Assembly (NCBI GenBank): GCA_034509425.1
Contig: JAVTVJ010000668.1
Span: forward strand, 372,001 to 436,000
Direction of reading: 5' to 3'
DNA: 64,000 nucleotides
DNA from: Eopsaltria australis
Taxonomy: Eukaryota > Chordata > Aves > Passeriformes > Petroicidae
How positions within the stretch are numbered: position 1 is the first letter of the stretch; each line of letters begins with the position of its first letter. Below, one piece after another: positions 1 to 12,400 of the stretch. A program made the position numbers and the translations under genes. The notes under the pieces were generated by a model. That model was given only the letters and a program-made list of their open reading frames with translations. It was not told where the DNA came from and did no database searches.

Positions 1-316
1 CTCCTTCCTCCTGCTTTCAGCCTTGCTTCACCAGAGGACAAGACATCACACCTCAGAAGCAAAAGACACACTGGGCAACTTGTCAGTGCTCTGGTGTTTT
101 TCCCTACTCTCAGAGCAGAAAGCCATTGAACAGAGGACTCTCCAGGGAAAGAGGCAGGCACCAAACTCTTACATGGATGTGAAAATGCTGCAAGCAATCA
201 CTTGGAATTTTCCAAAACACATGGGCTTATTTCTGGCCTTTCGTATTTTTAAATAAACTTTTCAAAGCAGTTTCAGAAAGGCAGATAAATATGGTTACAC
301 CGTGTCCCAGCCTCAC

Positions 317-1466
317 CTGTCTGCAGATACGTGCAAGTGCTTCGAGATGAGATCACACAGCATCTTGGTGTAAGTCTTGTTCTGCTGCCCTCCTATTTTG
401 CCGATGCTGTAGAGGCTGCAGAGCGCGCAGGGATCGGTGGAGCCCCCAAAGGACATCATCTGGTCAGGTATGATGTGCACAGCTATGTACTGCGGGAGGG
501 AAACACTCCGTTACAGGCTGGCTGAACCGCCCTCTCCTGACGGAGATTTGCTTTAGGTACCAACTCTAAACAGGGCAGCTGTATTGGGGTCAGGCAGCTC
601 TTCAGTGCTGCTCTGCGCACTTCCCAGGCGCAGGGGAGGCTCAGGCCCTGCAGCCCCCACGGGGGCACGGCCCTGGGGGCTGCGGGGGCCCTCGGCCCGG
701 CTCTCAGCTTTAGGAACGCGGCTGTGTGTGCACAAAGCCGCCGGCGAGACAGGCACTCCTGCCCGCCACAGCCTCGCCACGGCGCGGGGCGGAGCGAGAT
801 AAAGGCCCAAAAGCTGTGCCTGCGTGCCAGAGCTCACATCCCCGAATCACGGACCGAGACGCCGGGCCTGCCAGAGAGCCTAGCAGCGATTCGCTCTTAT
901 CGGGCTCCGGCTCCTGGGGCTGCTGCGGTCTGGCCCGAGAGGGGCCGTGCCGGAGGCTGAACCGTCGGGAGCTGCCCAGAGGGTTCGGTCTAAGCGAGCC
1001 TCTGCCCGGGTGGGTCCGTGCCACTGCGCAGCTCTGCTGCTCGAATCCCGACCGCCGGCACAGGCGCAGCACATCCCCGGCTACGTGCGCGCCGCGCTCC
1101 TGCAGGCCCGGCTGCTGCTCCAGGCAGGGCCGGGCATCGGGAGACCCGGCACCGCGGGGTGGGACGGGCACAGGCTCCCTCCTCCGGAGCAGCGGGGCCG
1201 CCGCCGCGCTGTGCAGCAGCCGCTCCCGTCGGCGGCCGCGGCCCGCCCGCCCCAGGGGGCGAGGGAGCGGAGATGCCCCCGGGCCGCTCCGCCGCCGCCC
1301 CTCCCGCCGGGCCCGCCGAGCCTCCCCGCGCACGTGTTCGCCCCGCTCCCGCCCTCACCTGCGCGGGCTTGCCAGTGGCCTTGGCCAGCTGCTGGGTGAG
1401 GTCGCCCAACAGATTGTCGGGCACGGCGTCCTTGCAGACATTGGTGTAGATGGCGAACATGGGCAT
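317..1466 (-). CDS. MIF: Macrophage migration inhibitory factor, exons 1-2 (partial, 3' exon off window)
   Basis: MIF is a small secreted cytokine that forms a trimer, has tautomerase activity and signals through CD74 and CXCR receptors. Exon 1 is 1359-1466 (36 codons, starting [16 protein letters not shown]) and ends at a GT donor. Exon 2 is 317-489 (173 bp), the canonical MIF exon size, and ends in phase 2 after the ADR codons. Visible hallmarks are the proline after the initiator Met (the catalytic N-terminal amine), the GKPAQ lysine, the [16 protein letters not shown] block with its CxxC pair, and SIGKIGG. Exon 3, which encodes the C-terminal strand ending in WNNSTFA in the family, is not found in bases 1-316 and must lie to the left. 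The gene starts in a CpG island and sits about 2.4 kb from the 3' end of a MIF paralogue on the same strand. Identity is near certain; the only gap is the missing last exon. Confidence 0.96.
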
Positions 1467-1690
1467 GGTGGCGGCGGCGGGGGCGGCAGGGCCGACAACG
1501 GGAGCTTAACCGAGCAGCGGGACCAGCAGAGTGGAGCGAGGAGGCGTCAGCGGCGCTTTTAGTGCGCGGGGCCGCCCCGGACGTGAAGCGGCCCCGCCCG
1601 GCAGGGAGGGGAGGGAGCGGGGCGGGGACACAGCAGCGCCGCGGGCTGCAGCCTTCGCGGCCGCTCTTGCGGTAGGCTCTTGGCCACGGA
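640..1690. promoter_or_regulatory. CpG island over MIF promoter and exon 1
   Basis: This stretch is strongly GC-rich and dense in CpG, in sharp contrast to the AT-rich flanks on both sides. It covers MIF exon 1, most of intron 1 and about 200 bp upstream of the start codon. This is the usual form of a broadly expressed housekeeping-type promoter. Several long ORFs on both strands here result from GC richness and were not called. The borders were judged by eye. Confidence 0.85.
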
Positions 1691-1800
1691 TCTCACCCGC
1701 TCCGCCGTTATTCCTTGGCTTTGTTACTGCCACTGAACATTTTTTGAGAGTTTGTTGCAGGCTCCTTCCTGGAACGTAGTCCGGGCGCGCTGGGTAGCTC

Positions 1801-3692
1801 ATACATAACCTGGTATCATCCCATGTGGTACTACCGCTGTAGCACTCCCACTGGTTTCTGCAGGATCAGGGCCAGATAGGGATATAGGCCTTAGCTTGGC
1901 AGCTGCTAAGAGGGATACTTGCCGTGGCTCCGGGAATTTTTTCTTTTGCAAAATAAAGTAACATTTATATCGGGTTTGCTTTAACTGTGTGCACAGCTTT
2001 AGCTCGGTGTAAGCAGAAACGTCTGCCTTGCTGGCATATTAATTATTCTCTGATGTATTCCAGTCAAATTAAAAATGACCTATTGCTGCTCAGCATCCCC
2101 ATTTTCACATCATATTTTTCTGCTGGAGAAAGGCAGAAGTGATTTTTCTGCCTATTGAGAGGCGAGAGGCAGCAGAGCCGAGCCGTGCGCTGGGCTGTGT
2201 GATGCGATGCACGTAGGCTGCCAGGGCACGGCTCCCCACCCTGACTCCTGCCTGCCCCGACGGCGGCAGCGCTGCTCTGCTGCACGAAATGACTCACAGG
2301 AAGGCTAAAGAGGATCAGGCCCGCAGCCCTCTCCACCCAGACATTTCACACGCAGGAATCATGCACTGCTGCTGCTGGAAAGCTTGACCGTACATACATG
2401 TTCCATATGTGAGCACTCATAGCCCTGAGTGAGGAGTAAGGGATGGTGTTTTATGGGAATGCTTTGGAGTGACACAGGTTCTAACGCTGAGAACTGGAGC
2501 ACTTCCTTTTCTAGTGATTATCAGTGCTTAAGAACAGCGACTAAGAACTGATTAAGTTTTCCCCCTTTGATACTCTCAGCTCCCTGCCATTGCATAGTTC
2601 CACTGATTCCTCTCACCTTCCTGCCTCCCAGATTTGTTGCATGGAAGTGGGGTGAGAATTCTACCTGTGCAGGGAGAAAAACTTGAGAGAAATGTCACCA
2701 TTGGTGTGCTTGCCCTGTGGCCTGCCAGGCCTGGAGAGGCAGCCTCTGGCTGTGCTGCTATACAATGGAGAGACATCTGCAATTTAATTCTCTTTTGCCT
2801 CTCTGACTAAGAAGCTTTCACCAAAGCAGCTTCCATTTGTTATCCCAACAAAGCATTTTTGTAGGTTGAGGTGCAGGTCTGTATTTAAAGTCTGTGGCTG
2901 CAAAGCAAAGCTGTGGAGGGACACAATGGGATGTTAAGCAGAGATTTCAGAACAGGGGTGTGATAAGGTTTGCTCTTCCAGAAAAAAGCCACAGTACACT
3001 TAACTATAGAATTTCAGGAAACAAGTCTACTCAATCTTTTATTTTACTTCGGAAGCAAATGATCTTATCTGACCAAGGGCTTAAATAATAAATATTTGTA
3101 TGCAAATCTTCCTGTCATAATTAATCACCACTTCAGTCCCTAGGAATGGCTTACTGTGGCTTGCTGTGCCTCTGCCTCATTCTGAGCTGTGCTCTAATCT
3201 TCACTGTCACTACAAATTGTTCAATGGATGAAAAGGGGAGGGCACAGCAGCGAACAGTGGTTTTTTCCACTCACTCCCTCTGCCTATGCTGAGCCCTGGG
3301 AGACTCACAGCACAAGTTTCTCTGCTAATCAGCTAGATATCCCTGTGGTGCTAGGCCTAAAGAGGACCTGGACTGCAACCCACCCCTTTTAAATAAGAGG
3401 TAATCTTGTCTTTCCTCCTTTTGAAGGGAGGTCCATATGCAACATTTATAGCCACATCTATTAATTTAAATATATCATGAGTCCAGGTCAAGATATATTT
3501 ATCTATTCTTGAATTTTGGCTCTTGATTATGGACAGGGCAAAGGCAAAAGGGGGGTTCATCTTCACACACGACTAAACTTTTTTTGAAAGAAAAGCTCCT
3601 GTTAAGAGTATTTTGAGAAGGCACCCTCCATCTCAACTACCAGTTTTCTCAGAGCAACAAGAAGGTCTCATTCATAAGGTTTCTACTGCATT
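1801..3692. other. Intergenic, no gene seen (MIF promoter to MIF-like 3' end)
   Basis: This is ordinary AT-leaning sequence between the MIF promoter and the 3' end of the MIF-like gene. Only short chance ORFs are present. I saw no splice-bounded coding block and no recognisable interspersed repeat. Confidence 0.6.
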
Positions 3693-3698
3693 TTTATT
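3693..3698 (-). other. Polyadenylation signal of MIF-like gene
   Basis: An AATAAA hexamer on the minus strand lies about 150 bp past the stop codon of the MIF-like gene. That gives a short 3' UTR typical of this family. Confidence 0.55.
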
Positions 3699-3850
3699 TA
3701 AGCAGCAGGCAGGATGTTACACAGCAGTGGGTAGCAGCAACTAAGGTACCAATGCCTTTAGTGTTTGGCAGGTACCAGGAGGTGACCAGAAGTGCAGTTC
3801 TCAAACCATGGTGAGGGTTCAGGAATAAGCTGTGAGCACCCCAGGGCACC

Positions 3851-6800
3851 TCAGGCAAAGGTGGTGTTATTCCAGCCCACATTGCCAGGACTGATGTCAA
3901 AGAAGCTGACGTAGATTCTGGAAGGGAAGGCAGGCACCATTAGCAGCTGAGAGCAGAGTGCTGCAGGCTGGTCAGGGTGCTCCTGCAGGAGGACACACAT
4001 CCCTGCTGCAGACTCTGCCCTAGGGCTTTATCCTTCTCCTTCCTCCTGCCCCTTTTAATGCCTCACCTGCTTGCATTCTGCAGTTCCTAGTGATTAAGTT
4101 ATTGTGTTTGTACCTAGCCTTTTGGACATGGTATCTGTGGGTACATCCAGTGCCTGAACCTACATCATTTCAACCAAGGAATTCTGCAGCTTCTGGGCAT
4201 CAGCATTGCAGATCATGCAATTGCCCCTTGTTTCCTTTTAGCTGGGGAGTTGCTCAATTGACTTGGCATTTAGCCTCTTCAATCAGCACATTAATAGAGA
4301 GCAACAAAGGACCAGTCTGGGATGAATAGTTTTAACAGTCTGTGGAAAGTCAGATGAGTTGCTGTAGGAGCTCACCTGTCAGGTGGTATTTTCAGCTGTT
4401 TGTTCAGCAGGTCACAAAGCAATTTGGAGTAGACCTTGTTCTCCTGCTCCCCTATATTTCCAACGCTGTAGAGAAAGCACACAGCACAAGGGTCTGTGGA
4501 ACCACCAAAGGACATCACCTGATCAGGAGAGATCTGTATTGCTAGATACTGTTGGAAGAAGAAAATGAATGTTATTTTCTTTGCCGTATTAAGAAAAGTT
4601 TTGAAAATCCAGGAAGGTATTTATGTACCTAAACTGCAGTGAAAATAAGTGCATACTTTTCATATGCAAGGCTTTAATACGTTGACATCTTACCATCTAG
4701 ATTTGCATTCTACTCCAAGATACTCAGTGCTGTGTCAAAGGCCAGCACAAAGACTCCATAATATCCAGGCTTCCTAGTCCAGGTGCTCCAGGAGCTCAGT
4801 GACCTAAAATACCTCCAGCACCTGCTCTGAGCCACCAGGCTCTCCCTGCCTGAGAGGGAAGGTCAGGGGTGAGGGGGGTGTGCAGTGGCACTGCTGCCGC
4901 AGTGCGTTCCAGAGAGATTTTGCACCTCACTGGCTCCTGCTGCAGTCTTCCCTGCTGAGGTAAATGTGAACTGACACAGCAGAGGTCTAAATCAACATCC
5001 CCCTCATTAAACAAAATACAGCCTAATCCTGCTTTTGTTCTTGATATCAGGAAAAACAGAAGAAAGTATCTATGTTAATATTAATGACCAGGCCGCGATT
5101 CTCCCTGCTGCTAATACACAGTGTCAGATCCACACACTGGGGAATCTGGGGATCAGTTCCTCTGGCCTTCATCTGCCTTCTGTGCTGTCCTTCCCCACGT
5201 TTATTAGCAGCGCATCGTTGGAACTCGGCACCAATTAACCCTCCTGGTAAAACAAGCTAGCCTGAGTACCAGGAGTTGTCTGGGTAATTAGTCTTGGCCA
5301 TCATTTACAGTTTGTTTGGGTGTAAGGTGCATCAGAGCACAGCAGTACAGGATAAGCCAAGGAGATCCTGCTGAGGTACCACTTGCTTGGCCCTGTTCTC
5401 CCCTGTCTGGACACCATGTGCTCTTGGCTTTGTGCCAAATGCAGGTACATCCATGCCTTTAACATCCACCTGGGAAGCAGCTTATCACTGTTAAAGGAAA
5501 AATCAAGTTGAAGCATTAATCAGCATTATTTTCTTCTTAGAGCAGTGTGAAAATATTTAAAACAGTTCTTCCAGCAGGAAAAAAAACCCCTATTTGATTA
5601 AAAATCCGTATTTTTCCCAAATGGTACAGTTTCCTGTGAGAGGAAAGCTCTGCATTCCAGCCCACCCTAATCCTTTCCTCCTTTCTGTGTTATAACTAAG
5701 AGACTAACCCTTTCCTATTGCCTCCTTTGTCACGAAGAGCTTGTGTGTCCTCTTCAGAAAAATCTCTTTGTTATTCCCTTTATATTTCTAAGTCCCATTA
5801 CATATCCCTTCCACACAGCTGCACAAACCTGTTCCAGCTGCATCCCAGCCCTGGCCTCTAGCTTTATATTCAGAAGCTGTTATGCAAGAACGACCAGCTG
5901 ACACACCCCCTACCCCCCCAACAGCAAGTACTTGTTTGCTAGACTGATAAAAATTGGCTTTTTTTAAAAGAGGGATAGAATACATCAGTTTTACATAAAA
6001 ATTTAATGTATTCAGGTATCCCAGTGCATAAAGGTTTGCTGGGGAGCCCTCAAGTCCTTTCTGTAAGCACCAAAATGTCATTCTTTCTATAGTTTTAAAG
6101 CATCACTCCAAAAGCAAAATATTTTCTGAAAATGGGCTCATGAATATGCAGAGATAGTGTTTAACCAAGCTGCTGCAGATCCACAGCCAGTTCACTGAAG
6201 TTACTGCTGCTGCAGCACCTGAGAGATAGCTCATGTTGTGAAGTTCACAGCTCTGTGGAGAAGTTTTCTTTTGGTTTTTCATATCTGACAATCTTCAGTA
6301 AGCAGCTGATACAGTGATCAGTGGCCAGTCAGTATTAAGAAAATAATAGCCTTATAAGACCCTTAATACCAGTATTTCAGGACTTGACCTCAGTAGCATC
6401 CTGCCATATGTTTTGGCAGGTAAAACCCCTCCAGTTTGGTAGTGAAACCAGCAGACAGCTTTTACTCTGCTATTTTGACTACAAATAACAGGATGCCACA
6501 CAGATATTTTTGCCAGATGTCCTGGCAAGCTGAATAAATAATTTTTTTACTTTGACTGTAACCACCAGGCTGCAGGCAATTTGGTGGCAAATAACAGGCA
6601 CTTATTCAACAGGACTCAGCAAGGAAGTTGAGGGTGAGGTTTGCTTTTCAGTCAGCCAGGTTCTTGAGAGGAATTCACAGAGATACCTGTGCACACATAC
6701 CCAATACATCCAGTGTCTCCACATACACAGATAACAGCAGGGAATATCACCCTACACAAAGCTAGTTTGAGTACTTCAGTGTTTTGAGACCTCAGTGAAA

Positions 6801-7070
6801 CTAAGTTACAGCAAACAAGTGTTTGATATTCTCCCAGAGAGAAGACTGCAAATACTGGTGAGTCGTTAGCTGTATTAGTTTATCAAGGCTGTAACTCAGG
6901 AACAGCTCATTGCATAGGCACAACTGACTAAAGAAGAAAAACATTTCAGCAAATGGACTTACCTGTGCTGGTTTGCCCAAAGCTTTTGATAATTGTTGGG
7001 TGAGCTCCCCTGCAAAAGATTCTGGAACTTTATCCTTGCTTATATTCGTGTTAACAATGAATTTAGGCAT
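3851..7070 (-). CDS. MIF-like paralogue (complete, 3 exons, 115 aa)
   Basis: This is a full MIF-family gene with exons 6963-7070 (108 bp), 4376-4548 (173 bp) and 3851-3917 (67 bp). All are flanked by AG/GT sites and together give 348 bp, or 115 codons plus TGA, exactly MIF length. The first two exons match MIF exon for exon. The protein starts [16 protein letters not shown] and ends [11 protein letters not shown]. It keeps the N-terminal catalytic proline, the GKPAQ lysine, [13 protein letters not shown] and a CxxC pair (CAVC). Differences at active-site positions in mature human MIF numbering are Ile64 to Val and Asn97 to Ser, and the paired tyrosines at 98-99 are both Phe; Tyr95 is kept. 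It is clearly MIF rather than DDT, which lacks the CxxC and ends differently. With intact frame and splice sites it is probably a functional duplicate. Introns are about 2.4 kb and 0.46 kb, far larger than human MIF introns. Confidence 0.92.
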
Positions 7071-9424
7071 CTTCAGATCACAAGTAGGTTTTGTTCAGCT
7101 CACCTGGTTCTCAGCTTTATTTCTAACTCACCCACAAGCTGGCTCAGCTCACTGTGCCAGTCAGGAGCCTCTAAATAGTCAGTGATACCTTCAGCAGGTG
7201 CATTGGGAGGGTGGGAGTGTCTCAGGAGAGGTGAGGCTGAATGTGCCATCTGCAGACTGCTGACACAGACAGCCAATGCACTGGCCTGGGAGGGAACCTG
7301 GCTTTTGCACTCTGGAAACCAAAGCATCCAAAATGGCACTTCATGTTTGGATACAGCCCCATCATGAAACCAGTGAAAAAGCAAATGTTTCAGTGACTGA
7401 GTGGAAGTTGGAATGTACCACTTTATGCAAGTCTAGTAATTATTTTTAAAAATTGCATGAATGATTCAATTGTGAGGTCTGAAACTCTCTCTATGGAATA
7501 GACCATAACACCAAAACCCCAGTGACACATGTTGTGCAGACCTTTCCTGAACCATGACTAAGTCATGACAAAGATGCCTTAAAATCAGAATCTTGATTTT
7601 CCACTGTGGTGAGCACTGGATTCTACATGCTCAGAGAAGGCTTGTTTTCAGCTTGCTCCTTTGTTGTGCAAATAGTTCCATAACAGTCATAACTCCTGAG
7701 AGATAGGAAATCCACAGGCTTTCTGACATGAGCAGCTTTTATCCAGGGTGGAGGGAGTGTGTGGCAGAGCTGGATCAGTTCTCACTGCTGCCTAGAGGAG
7801 CCTCACATGACAGAAATTATTTAGAGGGATCATTTGATAGGGGGTGTTCACAGTAAGGTGTAGGGAAATCAGGTTGAAAATGCTGATGGGGATAAAATAA
7901 ATGGTTTGATGATCTCTCCAAGTTAAAAGTGATGGGTGTCTTTATGCCCAGGAAGTTCTGAGTTAAGAGCTTTTCTACTCGCTCCGTTTTCTCCAGGCAG
8001 CAGAAAAGAGGGAGAGCTTTCTATATCTTGTACTAAATGCTTTTATTGAAGGGTGTAATTGAAGCAAATACTTTTACATGGTGAAAACTTCTCTATGAAC
8101 ATGCTGAAGCTGATTGTGTTCGAGGTCAGGTTGACTGGGCCCTGAGCAACCTGACCTAAATAGTGGCATCCCTGCCCATGGTAGAGGGGTGGAACTGGGT
8201 GTTCTTTAAGGTCCCTTCCAACCCAATCCATTCTATGACTGTGTGGTGTATGTTGATTTTGAGTGAGTTCCTTCACTGTAGCACCCTTGCTGTAAAAAGT
8301 CAGCAAAGAAAAAGTCAGGAGATGAAATGACTGTGTCAGTGCTCATTTACAGCCCACGCTTGTGGATTGTGTTTCCTGTATGCATTCTGAAAATAAGGAA
8401 AACCCTAAAAATACCCAGAAATAAAATCTGGCTTACAAGAAACCTTTTCAGGGTATGTTTCCTAAGCTAAAGTGTTAAAAACAAAGCCAAGTGATGCCTC
8501 CATCTGTAAGGAGAGGAGCTGTAGTTTGTAATATTAATTTTTCCTTCAGTGGTTAGAGGAAAGCAGGTGGCATGATCCAAAGCCTTTAGTTACAAGTCAT
8601 CCTATGCTTGTTATTGGTCACTTGGAAAAACTTAGCCTATTTCCAATGAACTTCACAACCTATTTTTACTGCTGGGTACAATAATCAGTCGTTCTTCCCA
8701 GCTTGCTTACATAACAAGAAAAACATTTCCAAAACAAACTCTTTCTTCTGTGAAAACATCTGATGTAATTCCCAGAAGCTGATGCACCAGGTTGGAAATC
8801 AGTTCCTTAGACACCAGAGATGCTCTCCAGAGTCTGCTTTATTTTATAGCAGCCATTTTATTTCTTTTGCACACAAGAATATCTCAGTTTTACAGGTCCT
8901 TCTCCCTGCCTAGAGTTACTAGGATGTTTTCCACTGAGATTTCCATTACATCTCCAGAACTGTTGGGCAGAAAATTTCACTTTCAATACTTTTTTCTGTT
9001 ATCATGCTGGAACCCGTTTTCTGAATTTGAGGTGTTTTTAGTCTGTATCTGCTTGGGTCACCCTTAACCAGGTATTTAGCTTTTCCTCTGCATGCCTGTC
9101 AGCCAAATACTTTAGACTTCTGTGTTTGCCCAACCTCAGGACTGTTGGTTATTGAGCCTTCTTAATCATTCTTTACCTTAGTTCGTCTTCTTAAATTATT
9201 TCACTTGGTCTTTTGTGTTTCTGATACTCTTCTCTGAGCTGTTTGCCAGCAGGTTCCTGCTTATGAGGTACTGCTCTGGCATAATGAGTTTCATATATAT
9301 CTTAAAAAAGGAAAAATAAGTGAGACAGAAGAGTTTGCAGTCTGTTTTTAATGTTTCCTTTTTAGTTCTATTGCAACATTATTTCCTGTCTTTTCTAAGA
9401 GATGCAAATTTCTTCTCTGAGCAT
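7071..9424. other. Intergenic between MIF-like gene and SLC2A11-like copy A
   Basis: This stretch holds the promoter region of the MIF-like gene at its left end, a CR1 fragment at 8120-8245 and probably the 3' UTR of copy A at its right end. The upstream part is not a CpG island, unlike MIF. No further exon-like block was seen. Confidence 0.6.
8120..8245 (+). mobile_element. CR1 LINE 3'-end fragment
   Basis: The plus strand reads like the 3' end of avian CR1 elements: a gagcaacctgacc-type segment, then ccctgcccatggtagaggg, then ggtcccttccaaccca and a terminal attctatga. CR1 is the dominant non-LTR retrotransposon of birds and is usually truncated at the 5' end, as here. No reverse transcriptase coding remains. 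Confidence 0.85.
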
Positions 9425-12400
9425 TCAGAGCTTGGTGCAAGACAACTGTTCCTTAGGGAAGTTATTTTCAGTGACAGAGGTTTCTTTTTTCCCAAAGTTC
9501 AGCTTGTTGAATTCTGCTTTTATTTCCATGATTGACTTTCCCTTGGTCTCAGGAAGATACAGGTAGATGAAAATTGCTGATAAAGCAAGGATTCCCAAAA
9601 AGATAAGGAAGCAGAAGGGTCCAAGGTTATCCTGCAAGCAGAAATGTGAGACAATGTAAGGAAAAGAAGAAACTCATTTCTATTTCCCTGCCCTTTAGTG
9701 TCTTAGAAGTTCAAATTCAAAGGTGTGCTCAATGCACAATCCAGGACAGGCATCAAACCAGGAGTTTCCATTGGCCATGTTTGACCTGACTCCAATTGCT
9801 GCTCCTCTGACAAGCCTGAGGAATTTCTGAGCAGGTTTTGTGTTTGGACTGAGCACTAAGCTTTGCATGTCATTGCAATTTATTGCTTTTATTTTGCCCC
9901 TTGTCAGCATTCAGAAATAGATCAGCCTGGAAAGAGGGATCCTGTTGGAGCCACTTACAACAATTACTGGAAAAATCATCCCAAGCACAAACAGTCCCAT
10001 CCAGTTGATGCAGCCAACGATCAGAAAGGCTGATGGTCTGTAAGACTGGCTGAAGATTTCAACCATCACAGATATGGTGGCTCCAGCTGAAAAAGCAAAG
10101 CCAAATACACACCAGGTTTATTTGTCTCCTTGCTTCTGCTGAAGTTCCTCCCAATGGCAGTGGCAGAGATGACAGGCAGAATAGGTAGCCTGATAAAAGG
10201 TGGCCTCTGCTATGAGGATGAAAGACCCTGATTCCAGAAATGGAATCCAGCAGTGAATTTAGGTCCCTCTTGTATGCACTGGAATCCCTTTTCTGGTATC
10301 AGTGGATCTGTGCAGTTCCATATTGCACTGGTAGTTGTTACTGGTGCACTGGTTTATAAAACCAGCTTCCATTTGCCTCCTGCAGCCACTTCCACCTGGA
10401 GCATGTTGGTAGGCATAAGTTATTGAAGATGGTTACTCTAACATACCTGGCAATGCCTAGAATCCTGGTTTTAGCTGAGTAATTTAGAAATTATTTTGAA
10501 ATTTCTATCTCACACCCTGTGGAGAAGATAATATTGTGTTTTAAATTATTTAGGTAATGTGACCAGCAATAAAATTTGAGGTGTCTGTGTCCTTTTGCTG
10601 TCTCCCACTTGTATGTGTCTGCTCCTCCCTCCTTAATTTCTGGAACTTTTTAGCAAGGCACTGGTCTGTTCTTCCTCTGCCAGTTGTGTTGCCAACCAAT
10701 ACAATACAAAATTTCCTCCCAGCACAACCACTGAGTTACTCACATGGTCCAATCCCATAGAAGACAACAAACAGAAAGATCAGGACAACACTGAAGTAAT
10801 GCATCCAGAAAAACCGGTGCTGAAAGTGAGAAACCAGTGATACCAAACCATCAGACACACGACAGAACAGCAGAGCTCTGTATTTTCTGCCACTGGCTCA
10901 AGTTTTTATACAAATCCTGCACATTAAGAGCAGGAAGGTGGGGGTTGCAGCCTCTTACCTGCAGTGACAGGGTCATGGTGAGCAGTGCTAGCACAGAGCA
11001 CATGAGGGTGTATCCACCCCAGAGCAGCACCTTCCGCCCAAAGCGGTCTATGAGGGTGCTCTGCAAAGCAGAAAACATGGATCACAAAGGAAATCATTCT
11101 TCCTCTCATCATGTGTTCTTTGCAGAAGACTTGTCTAAATAATAGCTATAAATCAATGTCATTTGAGAGTGTCTTAGTTCCTAATGAATTTGATTAGTTT
11201 CTTCAAAACTAATTCATTATTAATTCTTATTAGACAATCCTAAGCTTTTCTTAGACAGTTCCCTCTCTTGCATGCTGGCATATATCGAATTCTGCACACA
11301 TACACACACACATCTAATCCAGAACATCAGAAAATTATTATTTTGCAGAAAAAAGTGAGTGAAAGACATACACTTTTGCAAATAATTTGGGAAGAGACTC
11401 CTTAGTGTCCTGCATGTGATTTTGCAGAAGCAGGCAGATGTGGCTTAGGTTATGCAAAATTTCCCTGAGTCAAGTTATAAGAAAGAAAAAGCACAGTTGT
11501 TGACCACATTAAATTTTTCCTTCAAACTCAAATCTGAAAAGACTTACACACAGTATAGAGGACAAGCACTCACACAACCCAACTCCGAGGGACACGTATG
11601 GGATGAGGTATTCTTCAAACTTGGCTGTGTGGAATACTTCAAAAGAATAGAAGTATATCTGAAAAATGCAAGAGGAAATGAACCTGTGAAAAAAATTGTT
11701 GCATTTGAGATACAGTTCTGAGCTAGTTTAATAACATTGACTTTGAGGGGTTTGTGGTGCTGCCTTGTGTTGTCTCTTGTTCTGGGGATAAAGAGAGCAC
11801 TCAACTGCATTGATCCCACAGAGCTGCAGCGTGGTCATGACCGTCATCAGAATGTAAAGCTGCCAGCGCAGAGATCGCTCTTTGATCACTTCAAGCACAC
11901 GCAAGGTTTTCGTGCTCGCCATTGCACCCTTCTCCTTCATGATGTCATCAATCTCTGCTTGGTGGTCTCCTTCCCCCCAGAGCTTCCTGATGGCTGCAGG
12001 GGAGAAAGAGGGAAGTGGGTTATCCTGCCAGGATAGCTCCATCAGGAGTGGCTGCATCAAACCCTTTAGTGTGCCTGTCCTTTGGGGTAGCTGCTGGTGC
12101 TGCTCCTGCTGTCTGGTTGCTGCAGGGACAGCGGGCAGTTTGAAGGATTTGCTCTCTCTGGTTGTCAGTCTAGCACAGCTTTCTAATGTGGAGTTTACTC
12201 AACTGCAAACAAAGTAAACATCAAAGTACGTTTTATTTAATTCAAAAAAGAACAGCTGGCTGAACCATTTCCTTTAGCAGTGCCCAGCGAGGTGGGAAAT
12301 GTTAGATGTTCTGCTAGACATCTGTGGACTGAATGAGGCTGAGTGAGGCCCAGGTTAGCACAGACACATTGCCATGGGTACCTCAGCTGCTGTGTGTGAA

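Noticed and set aside
1..316. MIF exon 3 expected near the left edge
   Set aside because: No sequence encoding the YINYFD to WNNSTFA end is present on the minus strand, so the exon must lie outside the window.
726..1562. 278-codon plus-strand ORF and other long ORFs over the MIF promoter
   Set aside because: They lie in a CpG island where stop codons are rare, run antisense to MIF exon 1, and are Arg/Ala/Pro-rich without any domain.
3851..7070. MIF-like gene as DDT (D-dopachrome tautomerase)
   Set aside because: The protein has the MIF CxxC pair, the FGGSTDPC block and the GWNNTTFA end, which DDT lacks.
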